Positions 14,992 to 23,581 of a stretch of DNA of 28,736 nucleotides are shown here, one piece after another. The DNA lies in NCBI GenBank assembly GCA_030690405.1, contig JAUYGU010000155.1, positions 1 through 28,736 on the forward strand, written 5' to 3'. Within the stretch, counting starts at the first letter, position 1. Every line of letters begins with the position of its first letter. The notes below the pieces were generated by a model. It saw nothing but the letters and a program-made list of their open reading frames with translations. It made no database searches and was not told the DNA's origin. The position numbers were made by a program, and so were the translations under genes. Origin of the DNA: Dehalococcoidia bacterium. Lineage in GTDB: Bacteria; Chloroflexota; Dehalococcoidia; SM23-28-2; RBG-16-64-32.

Positions 14992-15540
14992 TCACTTCTG
15001 GCGGATGACCTCGATGTTCAGGGTGACGCGCAGGCTGTCCCCGACGGCCACGCCGCCGGCCTCGATGACCTGGTTCCAGCGCACGTTGAACTCCTTACGG
15101 CTGATCGTGGTCTCGGCGGTGAAGGCGGCGCGCTCGTTCCCCCAGGGGTCGACGACGCGGCCCTCGTAGCGCGTGTCCAGCACGACCTCGCGCGTCACGT
15201 CGCGGATCGTGAGGTCGCCGCTGACCTTCCAGAGGTCGCCCTCCACGTGCCGCACACTCTTGCTGCGAAAGGTCATCTTTGGGTACTTCTCGGCGTTGAA
15301 GAAGTCGTCAGAGCGCAAGTGGACGTCGCGGTCAGCCTGGTTCGTGTTGACGCTGGCGACGTCGATAGAGGCGACAACGGAGGAGTTCTCCGGGTTCCCC
15401 TCGTCGATCTGAAGCATGCCCTCGAATTCGGTGAACTGGCCTTTGACGGTGCTGATCATCAGGTGCTTGACAGCGAACTCCGCGGCCGAGTGCGCCGGGT
15501 CGATGGTCCAGGTGCTGGTGGCGGTCTGGGCGGTGGTCAA
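14992..15540 (-). CDS. YceI-family polyisoprenoid-binding-like protein
   Basis: A YceI-like lipocalin-fold protein, a family whose members bind polyisoprenoids or other amphiphiles and are often stress-induced. Visible motifs are STWTIDPAHSAAEFAVKHLM, VVASIDVASVNTN, VHLRSDDFFNAEKYPKMTF and the C-terminal RKEFNVRWNQ. No signal peptide is seen, so it appears cytoplasmic. GTG 15549 overlaps the strong AAGGAG (15554-15549) and cannot use it; TTG 15540 lies eight nt beyond that site, so I place the start there (182 residues). It is divergent from the hxlR-type gene, sharing a promoter region with a palindrome over the -35 elements, which suggests that the HxlR-type protein controls it. Confidence 0.88.
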   Translation of the reverse strand: MTTAQTATSTWTIDPAHSAAEFAVKHLMISTVKGQFTEFEGMLQIDEGNPENSSVVASIDVASVNTNQADRDVHLRSDDFFNAEKYPKMTFRSKSVRHVEGDLWKVSGDLTIRDVTREVVLDTRYEGRVVDPWGNERAAFTAETTISRKEFNVRWNQVIEAGGVAVGDSLRVTLNIEVIRQK

Positions 15541-15587
15541 AGCGTGCACTCCTTCCTGTTCGTTTGGGCACTTACTTCTAATAAGAG

Positions 15588-15639
15588 ACTATAAAGGGGT
15601 GAGCTAACACTTGTCAAGTAACTTACTCTGCGTAATAAT
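15588..15639. promoter_or_regulatory. Divergent promoters and candidate operator between yceI and hxlR-type gene
   Basis: Minus strand (yceI): TTGACA at 15617-15612, 18-nt spacer, TATAGT at 15593-15588. Plus strand (hxlR-type): TTGTCA at 15611-15616, 17-nt spacer, AATAAT at 15634-15639, six nt before its GTG. The two -35 hexamers interlock in the 11-bp palindrome ACTTGTCAAGT (15609-15619). ACTTACT also occurs on both sides (around 15570 and 15621). A dimeric repressor bound here would block both promoters. Confidence 0.65.
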
Positions 15640-15645
15640 GATTGC

Positions 15646-16026
15646 GTGACAGACCATGACCTAGGCCCGTTCTGCCCCCACTATCACCGCGCGGTGGAGC
15701 TCATCGGCGGCCGCTGGACGGGCGCCGTGCTGCGCGCCCTCCTCAGCGGCGTCCAGCGCTTCACGGACCTCACGGAGACGATCCCTGGTCTCAGCGACCG
15801 GATGCTCTCGCAGCGTCTGAAGGAGCTGGAGGCGGAGGGGATCGTCGTGCGGACCGTCATCCCGGAGACGCCGGTGAGGGTGGAATACTCGCTGACGGAG
15901 AAGGGGCGGGCGCTCCAGGCGGCGATCGAGGCGGTGTCCGGATGGGCTGACCAGTGGCTGGCCAGCCGGGCCCGCGAGGCGGAGGACTCCGCCGCAAAAA
16001 CGCCCACGCCGGGCGCATCCCCCTAG
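15646..16026 (+). CDS. HxlR-family winged-helix transcriptional regulator
   Basis: A 126-residue DNA-binding regulator of the HxlR family (MarR-like winged helix), many of which are redox or electrophile sensors such as YodB and HypR. The family core is unmistakable: VELIGGRWTGAVLRALLSG, RFTDLTETIPGLSDRMLSQR, LKELEAEGIVVRTVIPETP and VEYSLTEKG. A Cys in the N-terminal GPFCPHYH corresponds to the conserved sensor Cys of the family. The start is GTG 15646, six nt after an AATAAT box with a TTGTCA -35, so the mRNA is probably leaderless. Autoregulation and control of divergent yceI are inferred from the palindrome between them. The inducing signal is unknown. Confidence 0.93.
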   Translation: MTDHDLGPFCPHYHRAVELIGGRWTGAVLRALLSGVQRFTDLTETIPGLSDRMLSQRLKELEAEGIVVRTVIPETPVRVEYSLTEKGRALQAAIEAVSGWADQWLASRAREAEDSAAKTPTPGASP

Positions 16027-16064
16027 CTGGTCCTCCCACGCTCGCGGACGGCGCGGCATCGCGC

Positions 16065-16070
16065 TACAAT
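16065..16070 (+). promoter_or_regulatory. -10 box of corA
   Basis: TACAAT lies seven nt before ATG 16078. It overlaps an earlier in-frame ATG (16069), which therefore cannot be on the transcript; 16078 is the better start and the mRNA is probably leaderless. Confidence 0.55.
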
Positions 16071-16077
16071 GGCGCCG

Positions 16078-17073
16078 ATGTCAGACGCCGCCAGCATGGC
16101 CGTCCTCTACCGCTCCGGCGCGGGCGCCGTCAGCCAGCCGGCTAACGAAGCCGCCCTGCGCGCCGCTCTGGAAGACACGGCCGGCCTCCTCTGGGTCGAC
16201 CTCTTCATCCACTCCGAGGCGGACGCCGCCGTCCTGCGGGACGTCTTTCACTTCCACCCGCTGACCATAGAGGACTGCCTCAGCCCGCACGTCGACCCGG
16301 CGAAGATAGACGATCACGGCGATTACCTGTTCATCGTCGTCCAGGCCCTGGATGAGTACCGCCCTGACGCCGAGATCAGGTCCGTCGAGGTGAACTTCTA
16401 CCTCGGCCCCAACTACGTCGTCTCCAGTCGCCGAGAGCCGGTCTCTGCTATCGATCAGTTCCGTGACCGCTGCCGCCAGGACGAATACGTGCTCTCCCAC
16501 CCGGCGGACTGGCTCCTGCACGGGCTGCTGGACGCGTTGGTGGACGAGTACCTGCCGGTGGTGGACGCGATCGACGACACGATCGACGCCCTGGAGGAGG
16601 CGGTGCTGCACAACCCCGACGGTGGCATCCTGCACCAGATCATGATGGTGAAGCGGAACGCCCTGCGGCTGCGCCGCGCCGCCACGCCCCAGCGCGATAT
16701 CATGAACCGCCTCTCCCGTCACGAATACCCGAAGTTCATAAGCGAAGAGACCGCCATCTACTATCGCGACATCTACGACCACCTTGTGCGGGTGGAGTAC
16801 CTGATTGAGGCGCTACGGGACCTCGCGGACGGCGCCCTCAACACTTATCTCTCGGTGGTGTCCAACCGGCTGAACGAGGTGATGAAGGTGCTGACGGCGG
16901 CGGCGGCGGTGTTCCTGCCGCTGACCCTCATATCGGGCATCTACGGGATGAACTTCAGTCACAACCAGTTCCCCGGCTTCGGCGAGCTGTGGGGCTTCGC
17001 CGCCGTCGTCGGGACGATGGTGGCGATCGCCCTCGCCATGCTGGCGTTCTTCCGTTCTCGGCGCTGGATATGA
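16078..17073 (+). CDS. corA: CorA-family magnesium/divalent-cation transporter
   Basis: A 331-residue CorA-type pentameric inner-membrane channel for Mg2+ and related divalent cations. The large cytoplasmic N-terminal domain includes HPLTIEDCLSPHVDPAKIDD and the long helix ending VVSNRLNEVMKVLTAAAAVF. TM1 ends in the signature YGMNF (ISGIYGMNFSHNQFPG), where GMN forms the selectivity filter. TM2 is GFAAVVGTMVAIALAMLAFF, followed by the basic RSRRWI tail inside the cell. ATG 16078 is chosen because the -10 box overlaps the in-frame ATG nine nt upstream. A DUF421 membrane protein follows 31 nt downstream and may be co-transcribed. Confidence 0.95.
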   Translation: MSDAASMAVLYRSGAGAVSQPANEAALRAALEDTAGLLWVDLFIHSEADAAVLRDVFHFHPLTIEDCLSPHVDPAKIDDHGDYLFIVVQALDEYRPDAEIRSVEVNFYLGPNYVVSSRREPVSAIDQFRDRCRQDEYVLSHPADWLLHGLLDALVDEYLPVVDAIDDTIDALEEAVLHNPDGGILHQIMMVKRNALRLRRAATPQRDIMNRLSRHEYPKFISEETAIYYRDIYDHLVRVEYLIEALRDLADGALNTYLSVVSNRLNEVMKVLTAAAAVFLPLTLISGIYGMNFSHNQFPGFGELWGFAAVVGTMVAIALAMLAFFRSRRWI

Positions 17074-17104
17074 GCGTGGCAGCGGCGTGAAGGGGGCGTG
17101 AGCG

Positions 17105-17620
17105 GTGTTTGAGCTGGACGTCAACGGTTTGAGCATCGTTGCGCGGACGATCATCGTGTACCTGGCGCTGCTCGCCGGGCTGCGCCTCGCCGGCAAGCGG
17201 GAGCTGGGCCAGATGACGCCCTTCGACCTGGTCGTGATCCTCCTCATCGCCAACGCCGTCCAGAACGCGATGGTCGGTCCGGACACGTCCGTAACGGGAG
17301 GCTTGATCGCGGCGGGAGTCCTGGTCACCGTGAACTATGGGGTGGCGGCGGCGCGGGAGCGGCTGCCCTGGCTGAGGCGGGCCGTTGAAGGAACGCCGAC
17401 GCTCCTCATCAACGACGGAAGGTTCGTGCCTGAACACTTGGCCCAAGAGGGGCTGAGCGAGGACGACGTGCTGATGGCGATTCGCGAGCACGGCGTGTCG
17501 GACGTGAAGGACGTACGGATCGCTGTGCTGGAGACGGACGGGTCGATCAGCATCGTTCCGGTCGATGCGGGCGCGATACGCACTCGCCGGCACGTGCGGT
17601 TCGCCAAGAAGGGGGCCTGA
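17105..17620 (+). CDS. DUF421 (YetF/YcaP-like) membrane protein
   Basis: A 171-residue protein of the DUF421 family (YetF, YcaP), integral membrane proteins of unknown function. Two to three hydrophobic segments (IIVYLALLAGLRLAGKREL, DLVVILLIANAVQNAM, GGLIAAGVLVTVNYG) precede the conserved cytoplasmic domain, with GTPTLLINDGRFV and the C-terminal VRIAVLETDGSISIVP. The KRELGQMTPFDLVV motif is typical. The start is GTG 17105 with AGGGGG at 17091-17096, eight nt upstream. It follows corA with a 31-nt gap, and the gene beyond it is a broken Nramp-type transporter. Confidence 0.9.
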   Translation: MFELDVNGLSIVARTIIVYLALLAGLRLAGKRELGQMTPFDLVVILLIANAVQNAMVGPDTSVTGGLIAAGVLVTVNYGVAAARERLPWLRRAVEGTPTLLINDGRFVPEHLAQEGLSEDDVLMAIREHGVSDVKDVRIAVLETDGSISIVPVDAGAIRTRRHVRFAKKGA

Positions 17621-17668
17621 GGGCCCCTCCCCGGCTGATGTCGTTGTGGGGCCGGCCTGGAGTCACAC

Positions 17669-18951
17669 ATGACCGCTGACCACCGGACGGCCGGAGTCCG
17701 GCAGCGCGTCCGGCGCCTCGCCTAGAAGGTGTGGAGCCTGCCGGGCCCGGGCGTGGTCACCGGCGCCTCCGACGACGACCCCTCCGGCATCGCGACCTAC
17801 TCAGTGACCGGCGCTCGGACCGGCTACAGCCTGCTCTGGACCGCCGTGTTCACGCTGCCCCTGAACGCGGCGATCCAGAACATGTGCGCCCGCATCGGCC
17901 TCTTGACGGGCAGCGGACTCGCTACTGTGCTGCGCCGCCACTACTCGCGGCGCATGTTGATGGGGTTGGTACTCCTGCTGTTCGTAGCAAACTCCGTGAA
18001 CATTGGTGCGGACATCGCGGCGGTGGCGGCCGGGGTCGATCTCCTTACGGGCGTCCCGGAGCGCCTGGCCATCGTGCCCATCGGTATCGCCATCGCCACG
18101 ACCGAAATCTTCGTCCCGTACCGCGTGTTCGCCAACTACCTGAAGATCCTGACGTTCGTGCTGTTCGCCTACATCGCGGACGCCTTCTTCGCCGGGCCGG
18201 ACTGGGGCAAGGCGCTGAGGGCGACGTTCATACCCGATGTGCATTTAGACGCCTCGTTCATCACCACGCTGGTGGCCATCCTGGGGACGACGATCTCGCC
18301 GTACCTGTTCTTCTGGCAGACGTCGGAGGAGGTGGAGGAGATGCATAAGCGGCACATCGCTGCCGGCAGCGAGCCCGAGCTGCGGCGGGCGCAGATCGAT
18401 GTGGACATGGGAATGCTCTTGGCCAACGTCGTGTTCTATTTCATCGTCCTGACGACGGCGGCTACGCTGTACCCTGCTGGGCTGCACATCACCACGGCGC
18501 GGGAGGCCGCGGAGGCGCTGCGGCCTCCCGCGCCGGCGACAAGGCGACGATCCTGTTTGCGATCGGCTTTGTGGGTACCGGGTTGCTGTCGATCCCGGTG
18601 CTGGCGGGCTCCGCGGCCTATGCTGTGGCTGAGGTGTTCGACTGGCGGGAGGGGCTGGAGGAGAGGCCTTTGCGGGCGCCGCAGTTCTACGTGGTAATCG
18701 CTCTGGCGACCGTCATCGGGCTGGTGATCGCCCTCTCCGGTGTGGGAGCGATCCGGGCGCTATTCATAGCGGCGGTCGTCAATGGCGTCATCTCGCCGGT
18801 GCTCATCGTGGCGATCATCGTCGTCAGCAACGACCGGCGGATCATGGGCCGCCATCGTAACGGCATTCTCGCGAACGTCCTTGGCGTGACGACGGTAGTG
18901 GTGATGGCGCTGGCGGCCGTCGTGATGGCGGTCTCGTTCCTGTTCGCGTAG
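17669..18951 (+). pseudogene. Nramp-family divalent-metal transporter, broken by a stop codon and a frameshift
   Basis: Nramp (SLC11) proteins import Mn2+, Fe2+ or, in a divergent branch, Mg2+. The reading frame begins at ATG 17669 but meets TAG at 17723-17725, just before the conserved LPGPGVVTGASDDDPSG region; a GTG at 17729 could restart it. Homology then runs through TM1 (DPSGIATYSVTGA), TM6 (LGTTISPYLFFWQ) and AREAAEAL. Near 18520-18535 the frame must shift (one base missing or two extra) to continue as KATILFAIGFVGTGLLSIPV and then AGSAAYAVAEVFDW to 18951. The metal-site positions are not the canonical DPGN/MPH type. The two lesions suggest decay, though one or both could be sequencing errors in GC-rich DNA. 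Confidence 0.8.
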
Positions 18952-18984
18952 GCAGTGCGCGAAGCCGGCGGCCGCGACCGGTTG

Positions 18985-18990
18985 TATAAT
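18985..18990 (+). promoter_or_regulatory. -10 box of the flavin-reductase-like gene
   Basis: TATAAT ends ten nt before ATG 19001, giving a predicted leader of three or four nt and no room for a ribosome-binding site. Confidence 0.6.
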
Positions 18991-19000
18991 CGGCCCTGTC

Positions 19001-19666
19001 ATGCGACGCACGCTAGATGCCACCGAAGCGCTCCGGCTGCTCGACGGCGGGCCCGTGGCCCTGGTAACCACCCGCTGGCGCGACCAGACGGACGTCATGC
19101 CCGCGATCTGGATGACGCCGCTCTCGCGGACGCCGCCGCTCGTCGGCGTCGTCGTCCACCCGTCCCGCCACACGCACGATATGGTCCGCTTCTCGGAGCA
19201 GTTCGCCCTGAACTTTCCGGCGCGCGACCTGATGAACCACACGCACTACTTCGGCGTCGTCTCCGGGCGCGACGTGAACAAGCTGGACCTCTCGAAGTTG
19301 CCGACGTTCAAGGCGACGAAGGTGGACGCGCCGCTCATCGAGGGCTGTGTGGCGCACATCGAGTGCGGCCTGGAGGACGCCCTGCGTCTGGGCGACCACA
19401 CGCTGTTCGTGGGCCGCGTCCTCGTCGTCCTGGCCGAGAGCGACTCCTTCGACGAGACGTGGCTTGTCGGTGACGCGGACTACCGGCCGCTGCACTACCT
19501 GGGCGGCGACCGCTACGCCGTGCTGGGCGAGCGGCTGCAGGCGGAGCTGCGGACGACGGAGGAGGGGGCTATCGAGCTGGCGGAGACGGCGGACGAGCGG
19601 GATCGCCGTCGGGAGGCGGAGGCGCGGGAGCGCGAGCGCGCCGAGAGGGAAGGGGAGCAGGGCTGA
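19001..19666 (+). CDS. Flavin-reductase-like, FMN-binding split-barrel protein
   Basis: A 221-residue member of the flavin reductase domain family, which binds FMN in a split barrel and in characterised members reduces flavin for a partner oxygenase. Typical features are GPVALVTTRWRDQTDVMPAI, PPLVGVVVHPSRHTHDMV (the FMN-phosphate region), QFALNFPARDLM and the late FVGRVLVVLAE. The C-terminal 40 residues are a highly charged Arg/Glu helix not typical of the family. ATG 19001 lies just after a TATAAT box. It is followed 27 nt downstream by the DUF2726 gene. No partner oxygenase is encoded nearby, so its substrate is unknown. Confidence 0.88.
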   Translation: MRRTLDATEALRLLDGGPVALVTTRWRDQTDVMPAIWMTPLSRTPPLVGVVVHPSRHTHDMVRFSEQFALNFPARDLMNHTHYFGVVSGRDVNKLDLSKLPTFKATKVDAPLIEGCVAHIECGLEDALRLGDHTLFVGRVLVVLAESDSFDETWLVGDADYRPLHYLGGDRYAVLGERLQAELRTTEEGAIELAETADERDRRREAEARERERAEREGEQG

Positions 19667-19693
19667 CACCCCGCTCCGGAAGGGAGACCGCGC

Positions 19694-20179
19694 ATGGAAG
19701 TACCGCTGATAGCAGCAGCCGTTTTCGTCGTGGTTGTCCTGATTCTTGCGAGGCAACGGCTGTTGCGTCCGCGGCGGCCGCCGTACCGGAAGGTGGACAG
19801 CCTGCTGACGGCGGCGGAGCGCTCCTTCTACGGCGTGCTGCTCAAGGCCGTGGACGGCGATACCCTGGTCTTCGCCAAGGTGAGGCTGGCGGACGTCTTG
19901 TGGCTTCCCCGAGACACCAGGGACCGGCAGGCCCATCACAACAGGATCATCAGCAAACACCTGGACTTCGTCCTCTGCAGCCGCGACACCCTTGCTCCCC
20001 GGCTGGCCATCGAGCTGGACGACTCTTCTCACTCCAGGCCGGCGAGGCGTGAGCGCGACTCTTTCGTTGACGCCGCACTTAGTGCGGCGGGGCTCCCCCT
20101 CCTACGGGTGCCGGTCCGTCGCGGCTACTCGCCTCATGACCTGGGCGAGATGATATGGGGACTGCTGACGCCTCTCTAG
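19694..20179 (+). CDS. DUF2726 protein with N-terminal membrane helix
   Basis: A 161-residue protein with one N-terminal membrane helix (VPLIAAAVFVVVVLILA) and a cytoplasmic DUF2726-type domain: LLTAAERSFYGVLLKAV, then a core containing KHLDFVLCSRD, LAIELDDSSH and AGLPLLRVPVRRGY. The arrangement E...D...ELDD.SH resembles PD-(D/E)xK nuclease-fold proteins, so a nucleic-acid role is possible but not shown. The start has AGGGAG at 19681-19686, seven nt upstream. It forms a probable pair with the flavin-reductase-like gene. Function is unknown. Confidence 0.85.
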   Translation: MEVPLIAAAVFVVVVLILARQRLLRPRRPPYRKVDSLLTAAERSFYGVLLKAVDGDTLVFAKVRLADVLWLPRDTRDRQAHHNRIISKHLDFVLCSRDTLAPRLAIELDDSSHSRPARRERDSFVDAALSAAGLPLLRVPVRRGYSPHDLGEMIWGLLTPL

Positions 20180-20212
20180 CCGCGACAACTGGGGCCGGGC
20201 AACGCCTCCGGG

Positions 20213-20229
20213 CGCCCTTAAGGAGGGCG
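20213..20229 (+). terminator. Hairpin downstream of the DUF2726 gene
   Basis: CGCCCT-TAAGG-AGGGCG forms a perfect 6-bp stem with a 5-nt loop, about 35 nt after the stop codon. No T-run follows. Confidence 0.4.
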
Positions 20230-20250
20230 GCGCGTCCAGGCTGCGAGAAT

Positions 20251-20315
20251 CTTTACAGTTTTGCGTTACATATTTCTGTAAAGGACTTGACGTTTACGTT
20301 AACGGCGCTTATCCT
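20251..20315 (+). promoter_or_regulatory. Promoter and composite operator of the SnoaL-like gene
   Basis: TTAC-N8-GTAA (20266-20281) is followed after five nt by TTGAC-N6-GTTAA (20287-20302), which overlaps the -35 TTGACG; TATCCT at 20310-20315 is the -10 at 17-nt spacing. An outer perfect repeat CTTTACAG/CTGTAAAG (20251-20258, 20276-20283) surrounds the first element. The same composite occurs upstream of the acyl-CoA dehydrogenase at 20811. Confidence 0.6.
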
Positions 20316-20354
20316 TGGCGCTGGCGACACTCAGATCTTCAAGGAGGCGATGTC

Positions 20355-20759
20355 ATGGGCACGGACGTGGTCAAGCTCACTGATGTGGGGGAAGCGGAGC
20401 GGCTCAGTCAGAGGGTGCTTTCGGCCTGGAACGTGCAGGATGTCGACGGTGTCGTCGCTTGCTACACGGAGGACTGCGTCTACCAGGACCCGAACACACG
20501 CGGGCCGGTGGTGGGACACGAGGCGATGCGCAGGTACTTGAGCAAGCTGTTCGAGCGCTGGAAGATGCAGTGGTCGCTGCGGGAGTTCCACCCCTTCGCT
20601 GAGGGCTGCGGTGGCGCCTTCCTCTGGCACGCTCAACTGACGCCTGCTGCCGGAGGGAAGACCGCCGAGATCGACGGCATGGACCTGGTCATGCTACGGG
20701 GGGAGCTTCTGGCCCGGAACGAGGTGTACTTCGACCGCATGGTGTTGTTCGGCGGCTGA
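20355..20759 (+). CDS. SnoaL-like / NTF2-fold protein
   Basis: A 134-residue protein with the cone-shaped NTF2/SnoaL-like fold pattern: an N-terminal helix ending SAWNVQDVDGVVACYTEDCV, then YQDPNTRGPVVGHEAMRRYL, followed by strands (WKMQWSLREFHPFAEG, GAFLWHAQL, EIDGMDLVMLRGELLARNEV). Such proteins act as small-molecule isomerases, hydratases or binding proteins; the catalytic set cannot be assigned. ATG 20355 follows AAGGAGG (20341-20347) at seven nt. It shares its promoter architecture with the acyl-CoA dehydrogenase just downstream, so it probably belongs to the same acyl-CoA regulon. Confidence 0.85.
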   Translation: MGTDVVKLTDVGEAERLSQRVLSAWNVQDVDGVVACYTEDCVYQDPNTRGPVVGHEAMRRYLSKLFERWKMQWSLREFHPFAEGCGGAFLWHAQLTPAAGGKTAEIDGMDLVMLRGELLARNEVYFDRMVLFGG

Positions 20760-20810
20760 CGGGCCGGTACCAAACCGCGAATCGCCATTCTAGGGACGCG
20801 ATTCCAAACC

Positions 20811-20861
20811 TTACATTTTTTCGTAAAGCATTTGACTTGCACGTCAAGGTTGGCGTATCAT
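20811..20861 (+). promoter_or_regulatory. Promoter and composite operator of the first acyl-CoA dehydrogenase
   Basis: TTAC-N8-GTAA (20811-20826), five nt, then TTGAC-N6-GTCAA (20832-20847) overlapping the -35 TTGACT, with TATCAT (20856-20861) as -10 at 18-nt spacing. Element order and spacing match the site at 20266-20302 exactly, although the flanking sequences differ. Confidence 0.6.
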
Positions 20862-20931
20862 CCCAGTGCCGAAATTCGGCATGGCCGGCAGGCCGTGGGC
20901 CGCTCGGCCGGCTCGTCGAAAGGAGACCGTG

Positions 20932-22119
<1,188 letters not shown>

Positions 22120-22160
22120 CGTCCAGCGTTGCCCGCTCTCCGGCGGTCGTGATACCGTAA

Positions 22161-22176
22161 CCCTGCCCCGGCAGGG
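22161..22176 (+). terminator. Hairpin after the first acyl-CoA dehydrogenase
   Basis: CCCTGCC-CC-GGCAGGG is a perfect inverted repeat that folds as a 6-bp stem with a 4-nt loop, 41 nt after the stop codon. It lacks a T-tract, so it may only attenuate read-through into the next gene. Confidence 0.4.
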
Positions 22177-22217
22177 GTGAGTCCCTGCAGCCACAGCCGA
22201 ATCGCGGGAGGGAGCCC

Positions 22218-23471
22218 ATGGTCAACGTGAGGGACGTCTACGAGCTCGGCGAGGTACCGCCCGTCGGCACCGTCCCCAGGCAGATGTACGCGCAGGTCAT
22301 CCGCCCGGAGCGCTTCGGGGAGCCGGAGCAGGCGTTCCAAATCGAGAAGGTGGACGTCCCGGCCGGCCTGAAGCCGAACGAGGCGCTGGTGTGCGTGATG
22401 GCGGCGGGGATCAACTTCAACAACGTCTGGGCGGCGCGCGGCGTCCCCGTCAACGTCATCAAGGCACGCGAGCGGGAGGGGGACACCACCGGCTTCCACA
22501 TCGGCGGCAGCGACGCCTCCGGCATCGTCTACGCCGTGGGGAGCGCGGTGACGAACGTCAAGGTGGGCGACCGCGTCGTCATCCACTGCGGCTGGTGGGA
22601 CGAGGACGATCCGTTGGTGAAGGCGGGCAACGACCCGATGTTCAGCCCCTCGTTCAAGATCTGGGGGTACGAGACGAACTGGGGGTCGTTCGCGCAGTTC
22701 ACGAAGGTGCAGGCGCACCAGTGCCTGCCCAAGGCGCCGCACCTGACCTGGGAGGAGGCGGCGGCGCCGACGCTGGTGGGCGCGACCGCTTACCGGATGC
22801 TGCGCGCCTGGCCGCCGCACACGGTTCAACAAGGCGACGTGGTCCTCGTCTGGGGCGGCTCCGGTGGCCTGGGCTCCATGGCGATACAGATCGTGAGGGA
22901 GTTCGGGGGCATACCCGTCGCCGTGGTCTCCAGCGAGGACAAGTTCGAGTTCTGCCGGCGGATCGGCGCCAGGGGGTGCATCAACCGCAAGGAGTTCGAT
23001 CATTGGGGGATGCTGCCGCACTGGACAGACGGTGAGGCGTTCGCCAGGTGGACGCAGGGGGCGCGCGCCTTCGGGGCCAAGCTGTGGGAGGCGCTGGGGG
23101 AGCGGCGCAGCCCGCGCATCGTCTTCGAGCACCCGGGCGAGGACACGATCCCGACCTCTATCTTCGTCTGCGACACCGGCGGGATGGTGGTGATCTGCGC
23201 GGGCACCAGCGGCTTCAACGCCACGGTGGACCTGCGCTACCTGTGGATGCGCCAGAAGCGGCTCCAGGGCTCGCACTTCGCCAACGATGAGCAGGCAACG
23301 GCGTTCAACCAGTTGGTGCTGGACGGCAAGATCGACCCCTGCCTGGGCGAGACGTACACGTTCGACCAGATACCGCTTTGCCATCAGCTAATGTCGGAAG
23401 GGAAGCAGCCGCCGGGCGTGATGGCGGCGCTGGTGAGCGCGGCGAAGGCGGGGCTGAAGGATCTGCCATAG
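22218..23471 (+). CDS. ccr: Crotonyl-CoA carboxylase/reductase homologue
   Basis: Ccr reductively carboxylates crotonyl-CoA to ethylmalonyl-CoA with NADPH and CO2, the key step of the ethylmalonyl-CoA pathway and of some extender-unit routes. The 417-residue MDR-family protein shows the Ccr-specific pattern: [92 protein letters not shown]. Of the CO2-site residues of Kitasatospora Ccr, the Glu of GYETN and the His of GSHFAN are present; the preceding Phe is Tyr. The start has GGGAGGGAG before ATG 22218. Other ethylmalonyl-CoA pathway genes are absent, so the substrate could be another enoyl-CoA. Confidence 0.9.
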   Translation: MVNVRDVYELGEVPPVGTVPRQMYAQVIRPERFGEPEQAFQIEKVDVPAGLKPNEALVCVMAAGINFNNVWAARGVPVNVIKAREREGDTTGFHIGGSDASGIVYAVGSAVTNVKVGDRVVIHCGWWDEDDPLVKAGNDPMFSPSFKIWGYETNWGSFAQFTKVQAHQCLPKAPHLTWEEAAAPTLVGATAYRMLRAWPPHTVQQGDVVLVWGGSGGLGSMAIQIVREFGGIPVAVVSSEDKFEFCRRIGARGCINRKEFDHWGMLPHWTDGEAFARWTQGARAFGAKLWEALGERRSPRIVFEHPGEDTIPTSIFVCDTGGMVVICAGTSGFNATVDLRYLWMRQKRLQGSHFANDEQATAFNQLVLDGKIDPCLGETYTFDQIPLCHQLMSEGKQPPGVMAALVSAAKAGLKDLP

Positions 23472-23581
23472 CGCTGCCGGCCCTCCGGTCATAGGGACAG
23501 CCAGTGGCGGGACCGCTTTCGCTTTAACGAGTGGGGCCGTCGCGCGTTTCAAGGGTTGTGAATTGGCGCGCTAGACCCGCC

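Noticed and set aside
15541..15549. GTG 15549 as the yceI start
   Set aside because: It overlaps the only good ribosome-binding site (AAGGAG); TTG 15540 lies at the correct distance from it.
16069..16077. ATG 16069 as the corA start
   Set aside because: This codon overlaps the TACAAT -10 box and would not be on the transcript.
20866..20931. Longer N-terminus for the first acyl-CoA dehydrogenase (ATG 20866)
   Set aside because: Too close to the -10 box, no ribosome-binding site, and the extra residues do not resemble the family; ATG 20932 has AAAGGAG.
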